A stretch of DNA of 41,083 nucleotides from Saprospiraceae bacterium (GTDB taxonomy: Bacteria; Bacteroidota; Bacteroidia; Chitinophagales; Saprospiraceae). Positions within the stretch are counted from its first letter, which is position 1. Every line of letters begins with the position of its first letter. A model generated the notes under the pieces. It saw only the letters and a program-made list of their open reading frames with translations, did no database searches and was not told where the DNA came from. The stretch spans positions 1 through 41,083 of the forward strand of contig JAHQVP010000210.1 in assembly GCA_019634275.1 (NCBI GenBank). The letters run 5' to 3'. Below, piece by piece: positions 1-9,654 of the stretch. Made by a program: the position numbers and the translations under genes.

Positions 1-2
1 CT

Positions 3-56
3 CATAATGTACGCGTGACTAAGGAAGCACCTAATTATTTCAGAGGTTCTTTCTAG
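3..56 (+). CDS. possible C-terminal end of an upstream CDS (HNVRVTKEAPNYFRGSF*)
   Basis: Open frame from the window edge to a TAG at 54-56; too short to assign. Confidence 0.25.
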   Translation, partial: HNVRVTKEAPNYFRGSF

Positions 57-331
57 GCCTCTTAGGCATTTAGGGCCATCCTCACTTAGGATGCAACAAC
101 CCCCGTCGCCACTGCTAATGTGCAGATACATAGGGCCTCGGACCTCGTATGTGGTCTGATTGTGGCGCTCAGAATTCCCAAGATTCTGTTAAAGGGAACC
201 CGTTTTTCAAAAATATTCCAAAAAAAAATCGGCAAGCTGCAACTCTCTCGAAATTGATTCGCTCTTTTAGAACATCTGCGGGCAAAAAGACCCCAGCTTG
301 GCAGAAATTGAAAACTTAAAAGCAAACAATC

Positions 332-913
332 ATGCGAACTATTTTGATCAGTTTTCTTGTACTAGGAACAACACTTGTCCATGCGCAATTTTCCCTACGT
401 CCACAGATGGGCTTTAACACCGCCAATTTCAGATCAGCGGATCGAGGAGATTACTTTGAAGAACGGGTAGGATTTCAGTTTGGCGTAGATGCGCAAATTG
501 GCCGCAGCTTTTACCTTCAGCCGGGGATCTTTTGGGAATCCTCTGAAAACGAAATTTACCAGGAGATCGACCAAAGAGAGAATACCGTCAGTGTAGAGCG
601 CATTCGCATTCCTGTAATGTTGGGTTATAAGTTAGCAGGCAATCATACCTCTGGCTGGCTCAATGCTCGCGTATTCACCGGACCTAATGTTTCATTTAAT
701 GTCTCCAAGGATCTAGGGGACGATCCTCTATTCGATGATGACGATTACCGCAATTCTACCTGGGGATGGAACGTGGGATTCGGTCTTGACCTGGCCTTCT
801 TGTTTGTGGATGCCGGATATCAGTTCGGGTTGGACAACGTCTTTGATGGCATCGACGGTACGGCCAACAACGATCTCTTTTACGGAAATGTAGGTTTGCG
901 GATCGGATTTTGA
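332..913 (+). CDS. outer membrane beta-barrel protein (PorT-like family)
   Basis: Signal peptide (MRTILISFLVLGTTLVHAQ), alternating aromatic/hydrophobic strands, ends NVGLRIGF. Confidence 0.8.
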   Translation: MRTILISFLVLGTTLVHAQFSLRPQMGFNTANFRSADRGDYFEERVGFQFGVDAQIGRSFYLQPGIFWESSENEIYQEIDQRENTVSVERIRIPVMLGYKLAGNHTSGWLNARVFTGPNVSFNVSKDLGDDPLFDDDDYRNSTWGWNVGFGLDLAFLFVDAGYQFGLDNVFDGIDGTANNDLFYGNVGLRIGF

Positions 914-1022
914 TCTCTCCCTGCAAGATCGTTGGGGTATCATAGTACTGCGAGCGCACTGATCTTTAAAGGGACAAGAAAGAGGATGCTTCCTGGATGG
1001 ATTTTTTGAGTTTCTTTGACCC

Positions 1023-1664
1023 ATGCATTTCGATCCAGAAGCCGGTGCAATGCGCAGCGAGGCAGTCCTCTCCCCCTCCTTCTACAGAAGCCCCGATGTG
1101 GTCAAGATTGCCAGATTGTTGATCGGGTCTGTGTTGCACACGAGAATTGATGGGGTACATACCGCTGGTGTAATCGTAGAAACGGAGGCCTACCGTGCAC
1201 CCGAAGACAAAGCATGCCATGCCTACGGAAATAAACGAACACCACGTACAGAGACCATGTTTGAGGCAGGCGGAATCAGCTATGTATATCTATGCTATGG
1301 CATCCATCATCTTTTTAACGTGGTCACAGGACCGGCAGGTAGCGCTCATGCAGTCTTGATCAGAGCCATTCAGCCCCTCATCGGGTTGGAGCGTATGCTG
1401 ACAAGAAGGGGGCATGAACAACTGCAGAAGAACCTGACTACCGGACCGGGTTCGCTGACGCGCGCACTTGGGATTACCAAGGAGCTAAATGCGGTCTCGT
1501 TGCAAGGTTCTGACTCACCCATCTGGATTACGCAAGGGAGCGCGGTTGCTTCGGAGCGTATTGTCGCCAGTCCCCGCGTCGGCGTTGATTATGCCGCCGA
1601 GTGCGCTCAGTGGCCTTGGCGATTTAGGCTTAAGGATTCTCCCTGGGTGAGTCCGGCCAAATAG
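1023..1664 (+). CDS. mpg: DNA-3-methyladenine glycosylase (AAG/MPG family)
   Basis: Motifs IVETEAYRAPEDKACHAYGNKRTPRTETMF, YVYLCYGIHHLFNVVT, GPGSLTRALGI are typical of the AAG family. Confidence 0.93.
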   Translation: MHFDPEAGAMRSEAVLSPSFYRSPDVVKIARLLIGSVLHTRIDGVHTAGVIVETEAYRAPEDKACHAYGNKRTPRTETMFEAGGISYVYLCYGIHHLFNVVTGPAGSAHAVLIRAIQPLIGLERMLTRRGHEQLQKNLTTGPGSLTRALGITKELNAVSLQGSDSPIWITQGSAVASERIVASPRVGVDYAAECAQWPWRFRLKDSPWVSPAK

Positions 1665-1727
1665 GGAATCCAGACTGCCGTATATTGAGGAACCTTTTGA
1701 GTGCGTTATGAATTCTCAGCAGTAGAA

Positions 1728-2981
1728 ATGTACCGATCGCATATGCCCATTGTCGTATTCCTTTTTATCGCGCTCCTTTTTGGGAATCTGAGTGCCCAAG
1801 ATTTTCGCAATGAGGATTGCATCTATAATCCCAACATTAAGTCTATTCAGTTTACCATTCCGGGCCTCCAAACGGCTTTTCCCATCATAAATCTAGGTGA
1901 TCGCGTTCAATTGGACTTTGACGAAATAAATGGAGATGCTCGGTATTTACAATATCGCATTGAGCATTGCAATGCGGATTGGAGCCCATCCGATCTTGAG
2001 CAAATGGAATACCTGGAGGGGTTTAACGACGAGGAGATTCGAGAATTTGCTTTTTCAGTCAATACAAAGATTCCCTACACGCATTATTCTTTGGAGCTGC
2101 CCAATCAGGATGTCAATTGGACAAAGTCTGGTAATTATATGTTACATGTCTATGACTCCAACTCAGGCGAACCACTTTTTAGCAGAAGGTTTTGCGTAGT
2201 AGAAAGCAAGATGAAGATCGATGCAACATTACAGAGACCTGCGGACGTATCGAAAATTCGAACCCATGTAGAGATCGATTTCGAGGTTAATCACAAAGGC
2301 ATCTATCTGCGTAATCCACTCGAAGAGGTACAGGCCGTCGTGCTACAAAATGGCAGATGGGACCGCTCCATCTCTCAAATACCGCCCTTTCGATTTCAAG
2401 GCGAAGATCTCCTCTTTGATCATCAGGACAGGATTGTTTTCCCAGGAGGTAAAGAATTTCGCAATGTAGATTTTCGAAGCTTGCGCAATACAAGCAGAGA
2501 CATCTTGGAAATCGATGAATATCAGGATGCATGGGAGGTCAAACTTATGTTGGATGAAAAACGCACATTTCGCGAATACCTCCAACAGTATGACTTGAAT
2601 GGTCAATACGTAATCGAATCCTACAATGATCGCAACTACAAGGTCGAATCGGATTATGTTTACCTTTTGTTTTCTCTGGCGTCCAGTGCGGAAATAGAGA
2701 ATCAAGATGTATACGTGATCGGTAAGTTTTCTGATTGGGAAGTTCGCCCAGAGAACAAGATGGAGTACACCGATCAATACGGTGCATACTTTGGTGAGAT
2801 CCTGCTTAAGCAAGGCGTATACGACTATGAGTATGTGTCGGTACCCCGAAATGGGACGGGATATGGGGAAGATTTAGAAGGAAGTTGGCATGAAACGGGC
2901 AACTACTACACGATTCTAGTTTACTATCGACCATTTGGCGGCCGCTACGATCAGCTGGTGTCGGTGGGCCATCTGGAGTGA
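1728..2981 (+). CDS. DUF5103 / type IX secretion system plug-like protein
   Basis: Signal peptide then IYNPNIKSIQF...NLGDRVQLDFDEINGDARYLQYRIEHCNADWSPSDL, characteristic of DUF5103. Confidence 0.85.
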   Translation: MYRSHMPIVVFLFIALLFGNLSAQDFRNEDCIYNPNIKSIQFTIPGLQTAFPIINLGDRVQLDFDEINGDARYLQYRIEHCNADWSPSDLEQMEYLEGFNDEEIREFAFSVNTKIPYTHYSLELPNQDVNWTKSGNYMLHVYDSNSGEPLFSRRFCVVESKMKIDATLQRPADVSKIRTHVEIDFEVNHKGIYLRNPLEEVQAVVLQNGRWDRSISQIPPFRFQGEDLLFDHQDRIVFPGGKEFRNVDFRSLRNTSRDILEIDEYQDAWEVKLMLDEKRTFREYLQQYDLNGQYVIESYNDRNYKVESDYVYLLFSLASSAEIENQDVYVIGKFSDWEVRPENKMEYTDQYGAYFGEILLKQGVYDYEYVSVPRNGTGYGEDLEGSWHETGNYYTILVYYRPFGGRYDQLVSVGHLE

Positions 2982-3068
2982 GTTTCGGATCATTGATCCA
3001 TGATTGGCCAATCTTCATAGAATTAATCCCTGGTCGCTTGAAGGGATGTGTATTTTGTGCAACTGAAA

Positions 3069-4514
3069 ATGTTGCACATGATGAAACGATTGATCATACT
3101 CGTACCATTCCTTTCCTTTCTGGTGGTTTTTACCTACGGTCAAACGGAAAAGTGGTCACTGGAAAAGTGCGTAGAGTACGCCTTAGAGAACAGCCTAACC
3201 ATAGAAAGTGGAAAGCTGGCCATCAAGGATGCCGACCTGGTCAGCAATTCTGCCTGGCAAGAGCGGTTGCCCTCCATCAATGGAAGCTCTGGATACAATT
3301 TAAGTTTTGGACGAAGGATAGATCCATCCACCAATGACTTTATCAATCAACGGTTTGGGAATCAGACCATCAGCGTATCCGGTGGTGTCGTGCTCTTTAA
3401 TGGAGGACGGGTAAACAATCAAATTAAGCAGTCAAAATTGCAGAGCGAGGCGGCACGTATGGACCTCGAGCAAATGGAGAATGACATTAGCCTGGAGGTC
3501 GCTCAGACCTACCTCAACATTCTTTTCTCCAAGGAAAATGCGGCCAATGCCCGAAATAGTCTCGCACTGACGCAAAATCAGCTCGACCAGATAGAGCGAT
3601 TAATCGCTGCGGGCAGTCGTCCACGCAATGCTGCTCTGGAACTTGTGGCGCAAGTCGCTGCTGGCGAACAAGCCCTGATCATGGCCGAAAATGATGCCAT
3701 CATTGGACTGCTCACCTTGAGGCAGTTGCTGCAATTGGATCCGACGACCGACTTTGAGATAGAAACACCAGAAGTGGTCTTGCCTAGTGATTATGATATG
3801 GCCAGCCTCAATTCTGAAGATGTCTATGCTTCAGCAGAAAGCAACCAACCCAGCATCAAGGCAGGAGATCTGCGGGCACGCAGTGCGGAGATCGGAGTAG
3901 CTTTGGCAAAGACAAATCATTACCCGTCCTTGAGTATTGGAGGAAGCCTGGGATCCAATTTCTCATCCGTAGCGGCCCGTCAAGGGGAAATTACTGGCGG
4001 CATGGTAGTCGATCAGCCGGGAGTATTCATCAACGGTGAGCCCGTTATGTTTGGATTCTTTCAACCTACTTTCACTACGGACAAAATCAGTTATGGGGAT
4101 CAACTCAATGAGAATTTTGGATATGGTGTAGGCGTGCAACTTGACGTACCTATATTCAATCAGGGGCGAAACAAAGTCGCACGACAACAAGCGGAGCTTA
4201 ATGTCCGTAGAGTGCAAGTTGATAACCTCAACATCAAGAACAATCTGCGAAGCACTATCGAAAGATCGGTTGCTGATGCAAAGGCCGCGAAACTCCAATA
4301 CGATGCAGCTTTACGGACGTTGGAAGCCTCACGTGCTTCTTACGGAGATACCCAGAAGCGGTATGATCTTGGTGTATCTAACAGCTTTGAGCTAACAACA
4401 GCGATTAACAATCGCGACCAAGCGGAAGTGGATCTGCTGATCGCGAAGTATGACTTCATTTTTAAACTTAAGGTGATTGATTTTTATCAAGGAAAGGCGA
4501 TAAGCCTTAACTGA
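3069..4514 (+). CDS. TolC family outer membrane efflux protein
   Basis: WSLEKCVEYALENSLTI N-terminus, long helical repeats, GVSNSFELTTAINNRDQAEVDLLIAKYDFIFKLKVIDFYQG C-terminus. Start codon ambiguous (3048/3069/3081). Confidence 0.93.
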   Translation: MLHMMKRLIILVPFLSFLVVFTYGQTEKWSLEKCVEYALENSLTIESGKLAIKDADLVSNSAWQERLPSINGSSGYNLSFGRRIDPSTNDFINQRFGNQTISVSGGVVLFNGGRVNNQIKQSKLQSEAARMDLEQMENDISLEVAQTYLNILFSKENAANARNSLALTQNQLDQIERLIAAGSRPRNAALELVAQVAAGEQALIMAENDAIIGLLTLRQLLQLDPTTDFEIETPEVVLPSDYDMASLNSEDVYASAESNQPSIKAGDLRARSAEIGVALAKTNHYPSLSIGGSLGSNFSSVAARQGEITGGMVVDQPGVFINGEPVMFGFFQPTFTTDKISYGDQLNENFGYGVGVQLDVPIFNQGRNKVARQQAELNVRRVQVDNLNIKNNLRSTIERSVADAKAAKLQYDAALRTLEASRASYGDTQKRYDLGVSNSFELTTAINNRDQAEVDLLIAKYDFIFKLKVIDFYQGKAISLN

Positions 4515-4525
4515 TCTACACGCAT

Positions 4526-5881
4526 ATGGCAAAGAAGAAAAAGCGCTCACGACTGTATTTGATTCTGGGGATTGTATTGGCAGCACTGTTGGCCTTGGCT
4601 TACTATAAGAGCCAGCAGCGCGAGACTGGAAAAGAAATCGAGGTGTCCAAAGTGATGAAAAGAGACATCAAAGAATTGGTATCCGCCAGTGGTAAGATCT
4701 TTCCGGAGAAGGAGGTCATCATCAGTTCTGATGTATCTGGTGAGATCGTGAGTCTGCCCGTAGAGGAAGGAGATTCGGTCAAGGCAGGACAAGTCTTAGC
4801 TCGGATTGATCCCGAGGCATACGTGAGTCAGGTGGAGCGAGGAACCGCCGGACTCAATAACACCAAAGCTCAACTTGCCATCTCAAAGTCTAATTATGAG
4901 AACAACGTTGCACAACTGGAACAAGTCAACGTGCAATTAAAAAATGCTCAGCGTCGTCATAAGCGCAATCAAGAACTGTTGGATCAGGGAGTGATTTCGA
5001 CGGCTGAGTTTGAGACCACAGAGACCGAACTAGAAGCAGCACAGGCCAATGTTTCAGCTACTGAGGCGGGCATTCGAGCAGCACAGGAAACCATAAATGC
5101 AAACGAGTTCTCCATTAAAAGTGCTGAAGCGTCATTGAAAGAGCTTCAAACAAGCTTAAAGCGGACCACCATTGTGGCTCCCGTGTCGGGCATCATATCA
5201 AAACTCGATGTGGAGGAAGGAGAACGCGTGGTAGGAACCATTCAGATGACGGGTACCGAAATGATGCGAATAGCCAACCTCTCGGTGATGGAAGTCCAGG
5301 TGGACGTCAGTGAAAACGACATCCTGAAAGTGGAAGAAGGCGATAGCGCAGACATTGAGGTTGATGCATACCTGGATAGGACCTTTAGAGGAGTGGTGTC
5401 TGAAATCGCCAACTCGGCCTCATCGGTAGGGACAGCCGCGGCCCTTGCCTCTGACCAAGTCACCAATTTCGTGGTCAAAATCCTTATGGACCCCAATTCG
5501 TATGATGATCTGGTCAAGCCCAGTCGGCCGTTTCCATTCAGGCCGGGCATGTCTGCGTCAGTAGACATCAATACCAATACGGTATCAGACGTCTTGGCCG
5601 TGCCCATTTTGGCAGTGACTACACGCGACTTGAATGAAGATAAAGAGGGAGAGGACGAAGACATTCGCGAGGTCGTCTTTATATGCGAGGCAGACACCGT
5701 GCGCAGGCAGCTGGTGACCACAGGAGTTCAGGATGATTCTTATATACACATACTTGACGGAGTAGAAGATGGACAGGAACTCGCATCCGGGCCATATTCA
5801 ACGATCACCAGGGATCTAGAACACGGTGACGAATACCGACAAAAAGAAAAACCTGGGTCAGACAAGGATTCGGATGAATAG
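4526..5881 (+). CDS. HlyD/MacA-type efflux periplasmic adaptor
   Basis: N-terminal TM, lipoyl-like halves (EGDSVKAGQVLARIDPEAY; APVSGIISKLDVEEGERV), coiled-coil hairpin. Confidence 0.93.
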   Translation: MAKKKKRSRLYLILGIVLAALLALAYYKSQQRETGKEIEVSKVMKRDIKELVSASGKIFPEKEVIISSDVSGEIVSLPVEEGDSVKAGQVLARIDPEAYVSQVERGTAGLNNTKAQLAISKSNYENNVAQLEQVNVQLKNAQRRHKRNQELLDQGVISTAEFETTETELEAAQANVSATEAGIRAAQETINANEFSIKSAEASLKELQTSLKRTTIVAPVSGIISKLDVEEGERVVGTIQMTGTEMMRIANLSVMEVQVDVSENDILKVEEGDSADIEVDAYLDRTFRGVVSEIANSASSVGTAAALASDQVTNFVVKILMDPNSYDDLVKPSRPFPFRPGMSASVDINTNTVSDVLAVPILAVTTRDLNEDKEGEDEDIREVVFICEADTVRRQLVTTGVQDDSYIHILDGVEDGQELASGPYSTITRDLEHGDEYRQKEKPGSDKDSDE

Positions 5882-6473
5882 CAGGGCGGTTATCGTCTTT
5901 CTCAAAACGCCCATTCCAGGTAGTGTTAAGACCCGCATTGGCCGGGTGGCCGGTAATGAAAAGGCAGCTTCGATATACCGGCACCTTCTGGAGACGACCT
6001 TTCGAGTCTTATCGGAGGTAGAAGCAGTAAAGCTCAGATACTTTAGTCCAAGCGTTTTTGACGATCCTTCATGGGCGGAGCAGGATACTCAAGACTTCTT
6101 ACAAGAAGGGGAGGATTTGGGAGAACGTATGAAGCAAGCTTTTATGAAAGCGTTGAGCGAGCATCAGGAGGTGGTGATCGTGGGAACGGATTGTCCCTAT
6201 CTCACGCCAGAAATCTTTGCAGAGGCATTTGATTCACTTCAGAAAAACGACTTAGTGATCGGCCCCTCACTCGATGGAGGATATTACCTGCTTGGGTGCA
6301 AGATGCTGCATCCGCCGTTGTTTGATCAGTTGCCCTGGAGCACTGATCAAGTCTTACCCATGACCCTCTCGATTGCGAATCGCCTTGGACTCCTCGTCCA
6401 TCAACTGCCTGCTTTGAGAGACGTCGATCACCTGGAGGACTGGGAGGCCTATCTTAAGAGCACCTCAAGTTAA
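5874..6473 (+). CDS. DUF2064 / TIGR04282-type glycosyltransferase
   Basis: VIVFLKTPIPGSVKTRIG, VIVGTDCPYLTPEIFAEAF, LVIGPSLDGGYYLLG motifs; ATG overlaps the end of the upstream gene (ATGAATAG). Confidence 0.9.
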   Translation: MNSRAVIVFLKTPIPGSVKTRIGRVAGNEKAASIYRHLLETTFRVLSEVEAVKLRYFSPSVFDDPSWAEQDTQDFLQEGEDLGERMKQAFMKALSEHQEVVIVGTDCPYLTPEIFAEAFDSLQKNDLVIGPSLDGGYYLLGCKMLHPPLFDQLPWSTDQVLPMTLSIANRLGLLVHQLPALRDVDHLEDWEAYLKSTSS

Positions 6474-6488
6474 ATTTTGGATATGCCA

Positions 6489-7334
6489 TCAGGCATGTTG
6501 ATGGGAGGCAATGTATGCTTGGCGGTAGTTTTCGAATGATGCTCCAAGTTCTTTACTGGCAGCACCGACGAGGCCATCGTTGATTTTTAGATCGTCTATT
6601 TGTGTAACAGGAAGGACCCCTTTGGTTGTGCTGGTGATAAAGGCCTCTCGTGCTCTGGAAATTTTCTCCAATGGAAGCGCACCAATCTTGACATTCATCA
6701 AGGTGCTTGCCAGTTCTAATACTTTGCTGCGCGTAATGCCCGCTAGAATCGTCTTTTGACTCGTGCAGAGTGTTCCAGCATCGTCGACGATAAAGAAATT
6801 GGCCCTTGATGTCTCCTGAATGTTACGACCGTCATGATACAGTAGATCCACTGCGCCCCCTTCAGCCAGTAGGTTTCGCAACCGAAGTGCGTTGGCGTAA
6901 TTGAGGGATTTGATGGTCGCGGTCGATCGGTGATGACGCTGCAGAAGGAGTCGGATTCCGTTATGATAGACCTCTGGTGGATAGTCGATCGAAGGATATT
7001 GCATCAAGTACAGATTGGGCTTGCCGGGCGTATAGCCGTTTTCGGAATCGCCTCCGGTCAGCACCAGACGAATGTAACCATGGTCAACGGCATTTGCTTC
7101 TGCCAGAAGCCTGACCTGCTGAGACAATTCCTCCGCAGTGACAGGCACATGCAGGCCGATTTCCTTAGCGGACCTAAAAAACCGAGCAAAGTAGTCCTCT
7201 TCAAAGACTGCACGACCAAAAGCGATGGGAAAGAAGTCAAAGATTCCATATCCCCTCAGTAGCCCGATGTCTTCCAGACACACGGTTGGCTCCTGTGTGG
7301 GCCTAAGGGATCCATTAACCAGATGATGCTTCAT
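6489..7334 (-). CDS. aminotransferase class IV (branched-chain/ADC-lyase fold)
   Basis: GYGIFDFFPI, KSLNYANALRLRNLLA, QETSRANFFIV, ILAGITRSKVLELA, EAFITSTTKGVLPV. ATG at 7334 preferred over TTG at 7346. Confidence 0.9.
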   Translation of the reverse strand: MKHHLVNGSLRPTQEPTVCLEDIGLLRGYGIFDFFPIAFGRAVFEEDYFARFFRSAKEIGLHVPVTAEELSQQVRLLAEANAVDHGYIRLVLTGGDSENGYTPGKPNLYLMQYPSIDYPPEVYHNGIRLLLQRHHRSTATIKSLNYANALRLRNLLAEGGAVDLLYHDGRNIQETSRANFFIVDDAGTLCTSQKTILAGITRSKVLELASTLMNVKIGALPLEKISRAREAFITSTTKGVLPVTQIDDLKINDGLVGAASKELGASFENYRQAYIASHQHA

Positions 7335-7346
7335 GCTCCTATTCAA

Positions 7347-9041
7347 TCAATAGCCCGCTGCAAAGTCATCCCCGCGTGGATCAGCAGCTCCTTCAAGTGT
7401 ATTGTCGCGAACGAGAATGGCATCGACACGTCCGATGGCCCCTCGATCCTGTAGTTTATGTCCCATCTCCATCAGCCGTGTTGTCGTCTCAGCAGGAAAC
7501 GCATTGGTCTCATGCAAGATCATATCAGGAAGCCACTGATGGTGGAATCGTCTTGCGTTCACTGCTTGCTGCATCGTCATCCCATGGTCAATGACGTTGA
7601 CAATGGTTTGAAAAACAGAGGTGATGATGGTGGATCCTCCTGGAGTTCCCACTACCATAAACAGTTCACCGTCTTTCTCGACAATGGTCGGAGTCATCGA
7701 ACTCAACATGCGTTTCTCCGGCACAATGGCGTTTGCTTCAGCTCCTACTAAGCCAAACTGATTGGGGACACCAGGTTTGATACTGAAGTCATCCATTTCA
7801 TTATTCAGGAAAAAACCCGCGCCTTTGACCATAACTTTACAGCCGTACCCAGAATTAAGAGTCGTGGTAATCGCTACCGCATTTCCCTCCTTGTCGACTA
7901 CCGAAAAATGAGTGGTTTCCACACTTTCCACAATTTCAACATTGCCTTCTTTGATCTCTTCGGAAGGAGTAGTGGATTTGAGATTGACGGATGCCATGCG
8001 CTCTGCTAGGTAATCAGGACTAGTCAGCATCTGTACGGGCACATCATAGTAGTCTGGATCACCCAGAAAGGTGGCCCGATCTGCATATACCCTCTTTTCT
8101 ACCTCGGTCATCAATTGTACGGTTCGAGAAGTGTTATAGCCCCATTTTGCGACAGGATATTTTTCAATGGACTCGAGCAACTGCAGAAGTGCAACCCCCC
8201 CACTGGAGGGTGGAGGCATAGAGATGATGCGGTGGCCTCGATAATCGCCCTGGAGAGGATCTCGCCAAACAGATTGATAACGGTCAAAGTCTTCTTGCAC
8301 AATGATCCCATTTGATCGTTTCATTTCTTCAAGGAAGAGTCGGGCGGTTTCTCCTTCGTAAAATCCTGCACGACCTTTGTCTCGGATACGTTCGAAGGTA
8401 TTGGCAAGATCTTCCTGCACCATTAAGTCTCCTTCCTTCCAACCTCCATCACGCACATAGAGAATGGGGTGGGTATTTACCTTATTAAATAGCTCGGCCC
8501 GACCCGTGATGCCCCGTGCCGCCATTTCAGTCAAAGCATAGCCATTACGAGCCAGTTCTACGGAAGGCTGCACCAAATCTTTCCAGGGCAGTTTGCCAAA
8601 GCGCGAATGAAGCTGTACCATTCCATCCACCGAACCGGGAACCCCAACCGCCAAATGTCCCTCTAAACTGAGTCGGCCGCTTACATTCCCCTCCTCATCA
8701 AGGTACATGTCTTTTCCAGCAGCCAAGGGAGCCTTTTCTCTAAAGTCCAGTGATCCAATCTCACCCTCTCTGGAGCGGAAAACGGCGAAACCACCACCTC
8801 CTATGTTGCCTGCATTTTGGTATACAACGGCGAGGGCAAATTGCACCGCGACGGCGGCATCCCAGGCATTGCCTCCTTGACGTAGAATCTCAGCACCTAC
8901 TTTGCTGGCTTCCGGATGTGCCGAAACCACCATGGCATTTTCGACGACCATCCCCTCTTCGAAGGGAACTTCAGTGGCTTTATCTGTCGACTTGCAGGCG
9001 AACAGTAGCAAAGCCAGCAAGGGTATCATCATCTTGTTCAT
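7347..9041 (-). CDS. ggt: gamma-glutamyltransferase (lipoprotein signal)
   Basis: Lipobox LLLFACKS; GGNAWDAAVAVQFALAVV, autoprocessing ETTHFSVVDKEGNAVAITTTLNSGYG, TPTIVEKDGELFMVVGTPGGSTI. Confidence 0.95.
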   Translation of the reverse strand: MNKMMIPLLALLLFACKSTDKATEVPFEEGMVVENAMVVSAHPEASKVGAEILRQGGNAWDAAVAVQFALAVVYQNAGNIGGGGFAVFRSREGEIGSLDFREKAPLAAGKDMYLDEEGNVSGRLSLEGHLAVGVPGSVDGMVQLHSRFGKLPWKDLVQPSVELARNGYALTEMAARGITGRAELFNKVNTHPILYVRDGGWKEGDLMVQEDLANTFERIRDKGRAGFYEGETARLFLEEMKRSNGIIVQEDFDRYQSVWRDPLQGDYRGHRIISMPPPSSGGVALLQLLESIEKYPVAKWGYNTSRTVQLMTEVEKRVYADRATFLGDPDYYDVPVQMLTSPDYLAERMASVNLKSTTPSEEIKEGNVEIVESVETTHFSVVDKEGNAVAITTTLNSGYGCKVMVKGAGFFLNNEMDDFSIKPGVPNQFGLVGAEANAIVPEKRMLSSMTPTIVEKDGELFMVVGTPGGSTIITSVFQTIVNVIDHGMTMQQAVNARRFHHQWLPDMILHETNAFPAETTTRLMEMGHKLQDRGAIGRVDAILVRDNTLEGAADPRGDDFAAGY

Positions 9042-9116
9042 GAAGGAGAGATATTTAGATCCATGCCTGTGCAGCAGGATCATGATAAAAAGAATGCAGC
9101 GTCCGTAACAAGCGCG

Positions 9117-9536
9117 CTAGCAGTAGCGATCGTAGGCCATGCGCAAATTTTCGGCAATGGCTTCTGCACTGCGCCCCTCGATATGATGTCGCTCCAGCAT
9201 ATGTACCAATTCTCCATCCTTGAACAAGCCAATGCAGGGTGAGGATGGGGGATATGGCAACATATAGTCTCGAGCACGGGTAGTGGCTTCCATATCCACA
9301 CCTGCAAAAACGGTGGCCAAATGATCTGGCTTACTTTCGTTTTGCAAGGACAGTTTTACACCAGGGCGGGCCATCGCGGCAGCACAACCACATACCGAAT
9401 TTACCACCATTAAGACCGTGCCTTCTTTTTCTTTGATGCATTGATCTACTTCATCTACGGTCTTTAGTCCGGTAAATCCATAGTCAGTGAGGTCTTGTGC
9501 CATAGGGGCTACCAATTCCAAAGGATACATACTCAT
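9117..9536 (-). CDS. BrxA/BrxB family bacilliredoxin
   Basis: [21 protein letters not shown] with the CGC motif; full-length 139 aa. Confidence 0.93.
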   Translation of the reverse strand: MSMYPLELVAPMAQDLTDYGFTGLKTVDEVDQCIKEKEGTVLMVVNSVCGCAAAMARPGVKLSLQNESKPDHLATVFAGVDMEATTRARDYMLPYPPSSPCIGLFKDGELVHMLERHHIEGRSAEAIAENLRMAYDRYC

Positions 9537-9654
9537 ATCTCATCTATTTAGTCGAGGCGTACAATATACAGCGATTGCTCTTATTAATGTTACCCGAACT
9601 CTATACATTCGTCATAACGTTATAGTTTCGAACGGAATACAAAAAATATCAGAT

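Noticed and set aside
86-325. 79-aa minus-strand ORF near the window start
   Set aside because: No recognisable domain, low-quality composition; region is better explained as non-coding with hairpins.
2343-2813. 156-aa minus-strand ORF
   Set aside because: Antisense shadow of the DUF5103 gene, no homology-like motifs.
5242-5721. 159-aa minus-strand ORF rich in Ser/Thr
   Set aside because: Antisense shadow of the HlyD-like gene.
6481-6500. atgcc-atca-ggcat hairpin between convergent genes 5874-6473 and 6489-7334
   Set aside because: Short stem overlapping the stop codon without a T run; could be chance.
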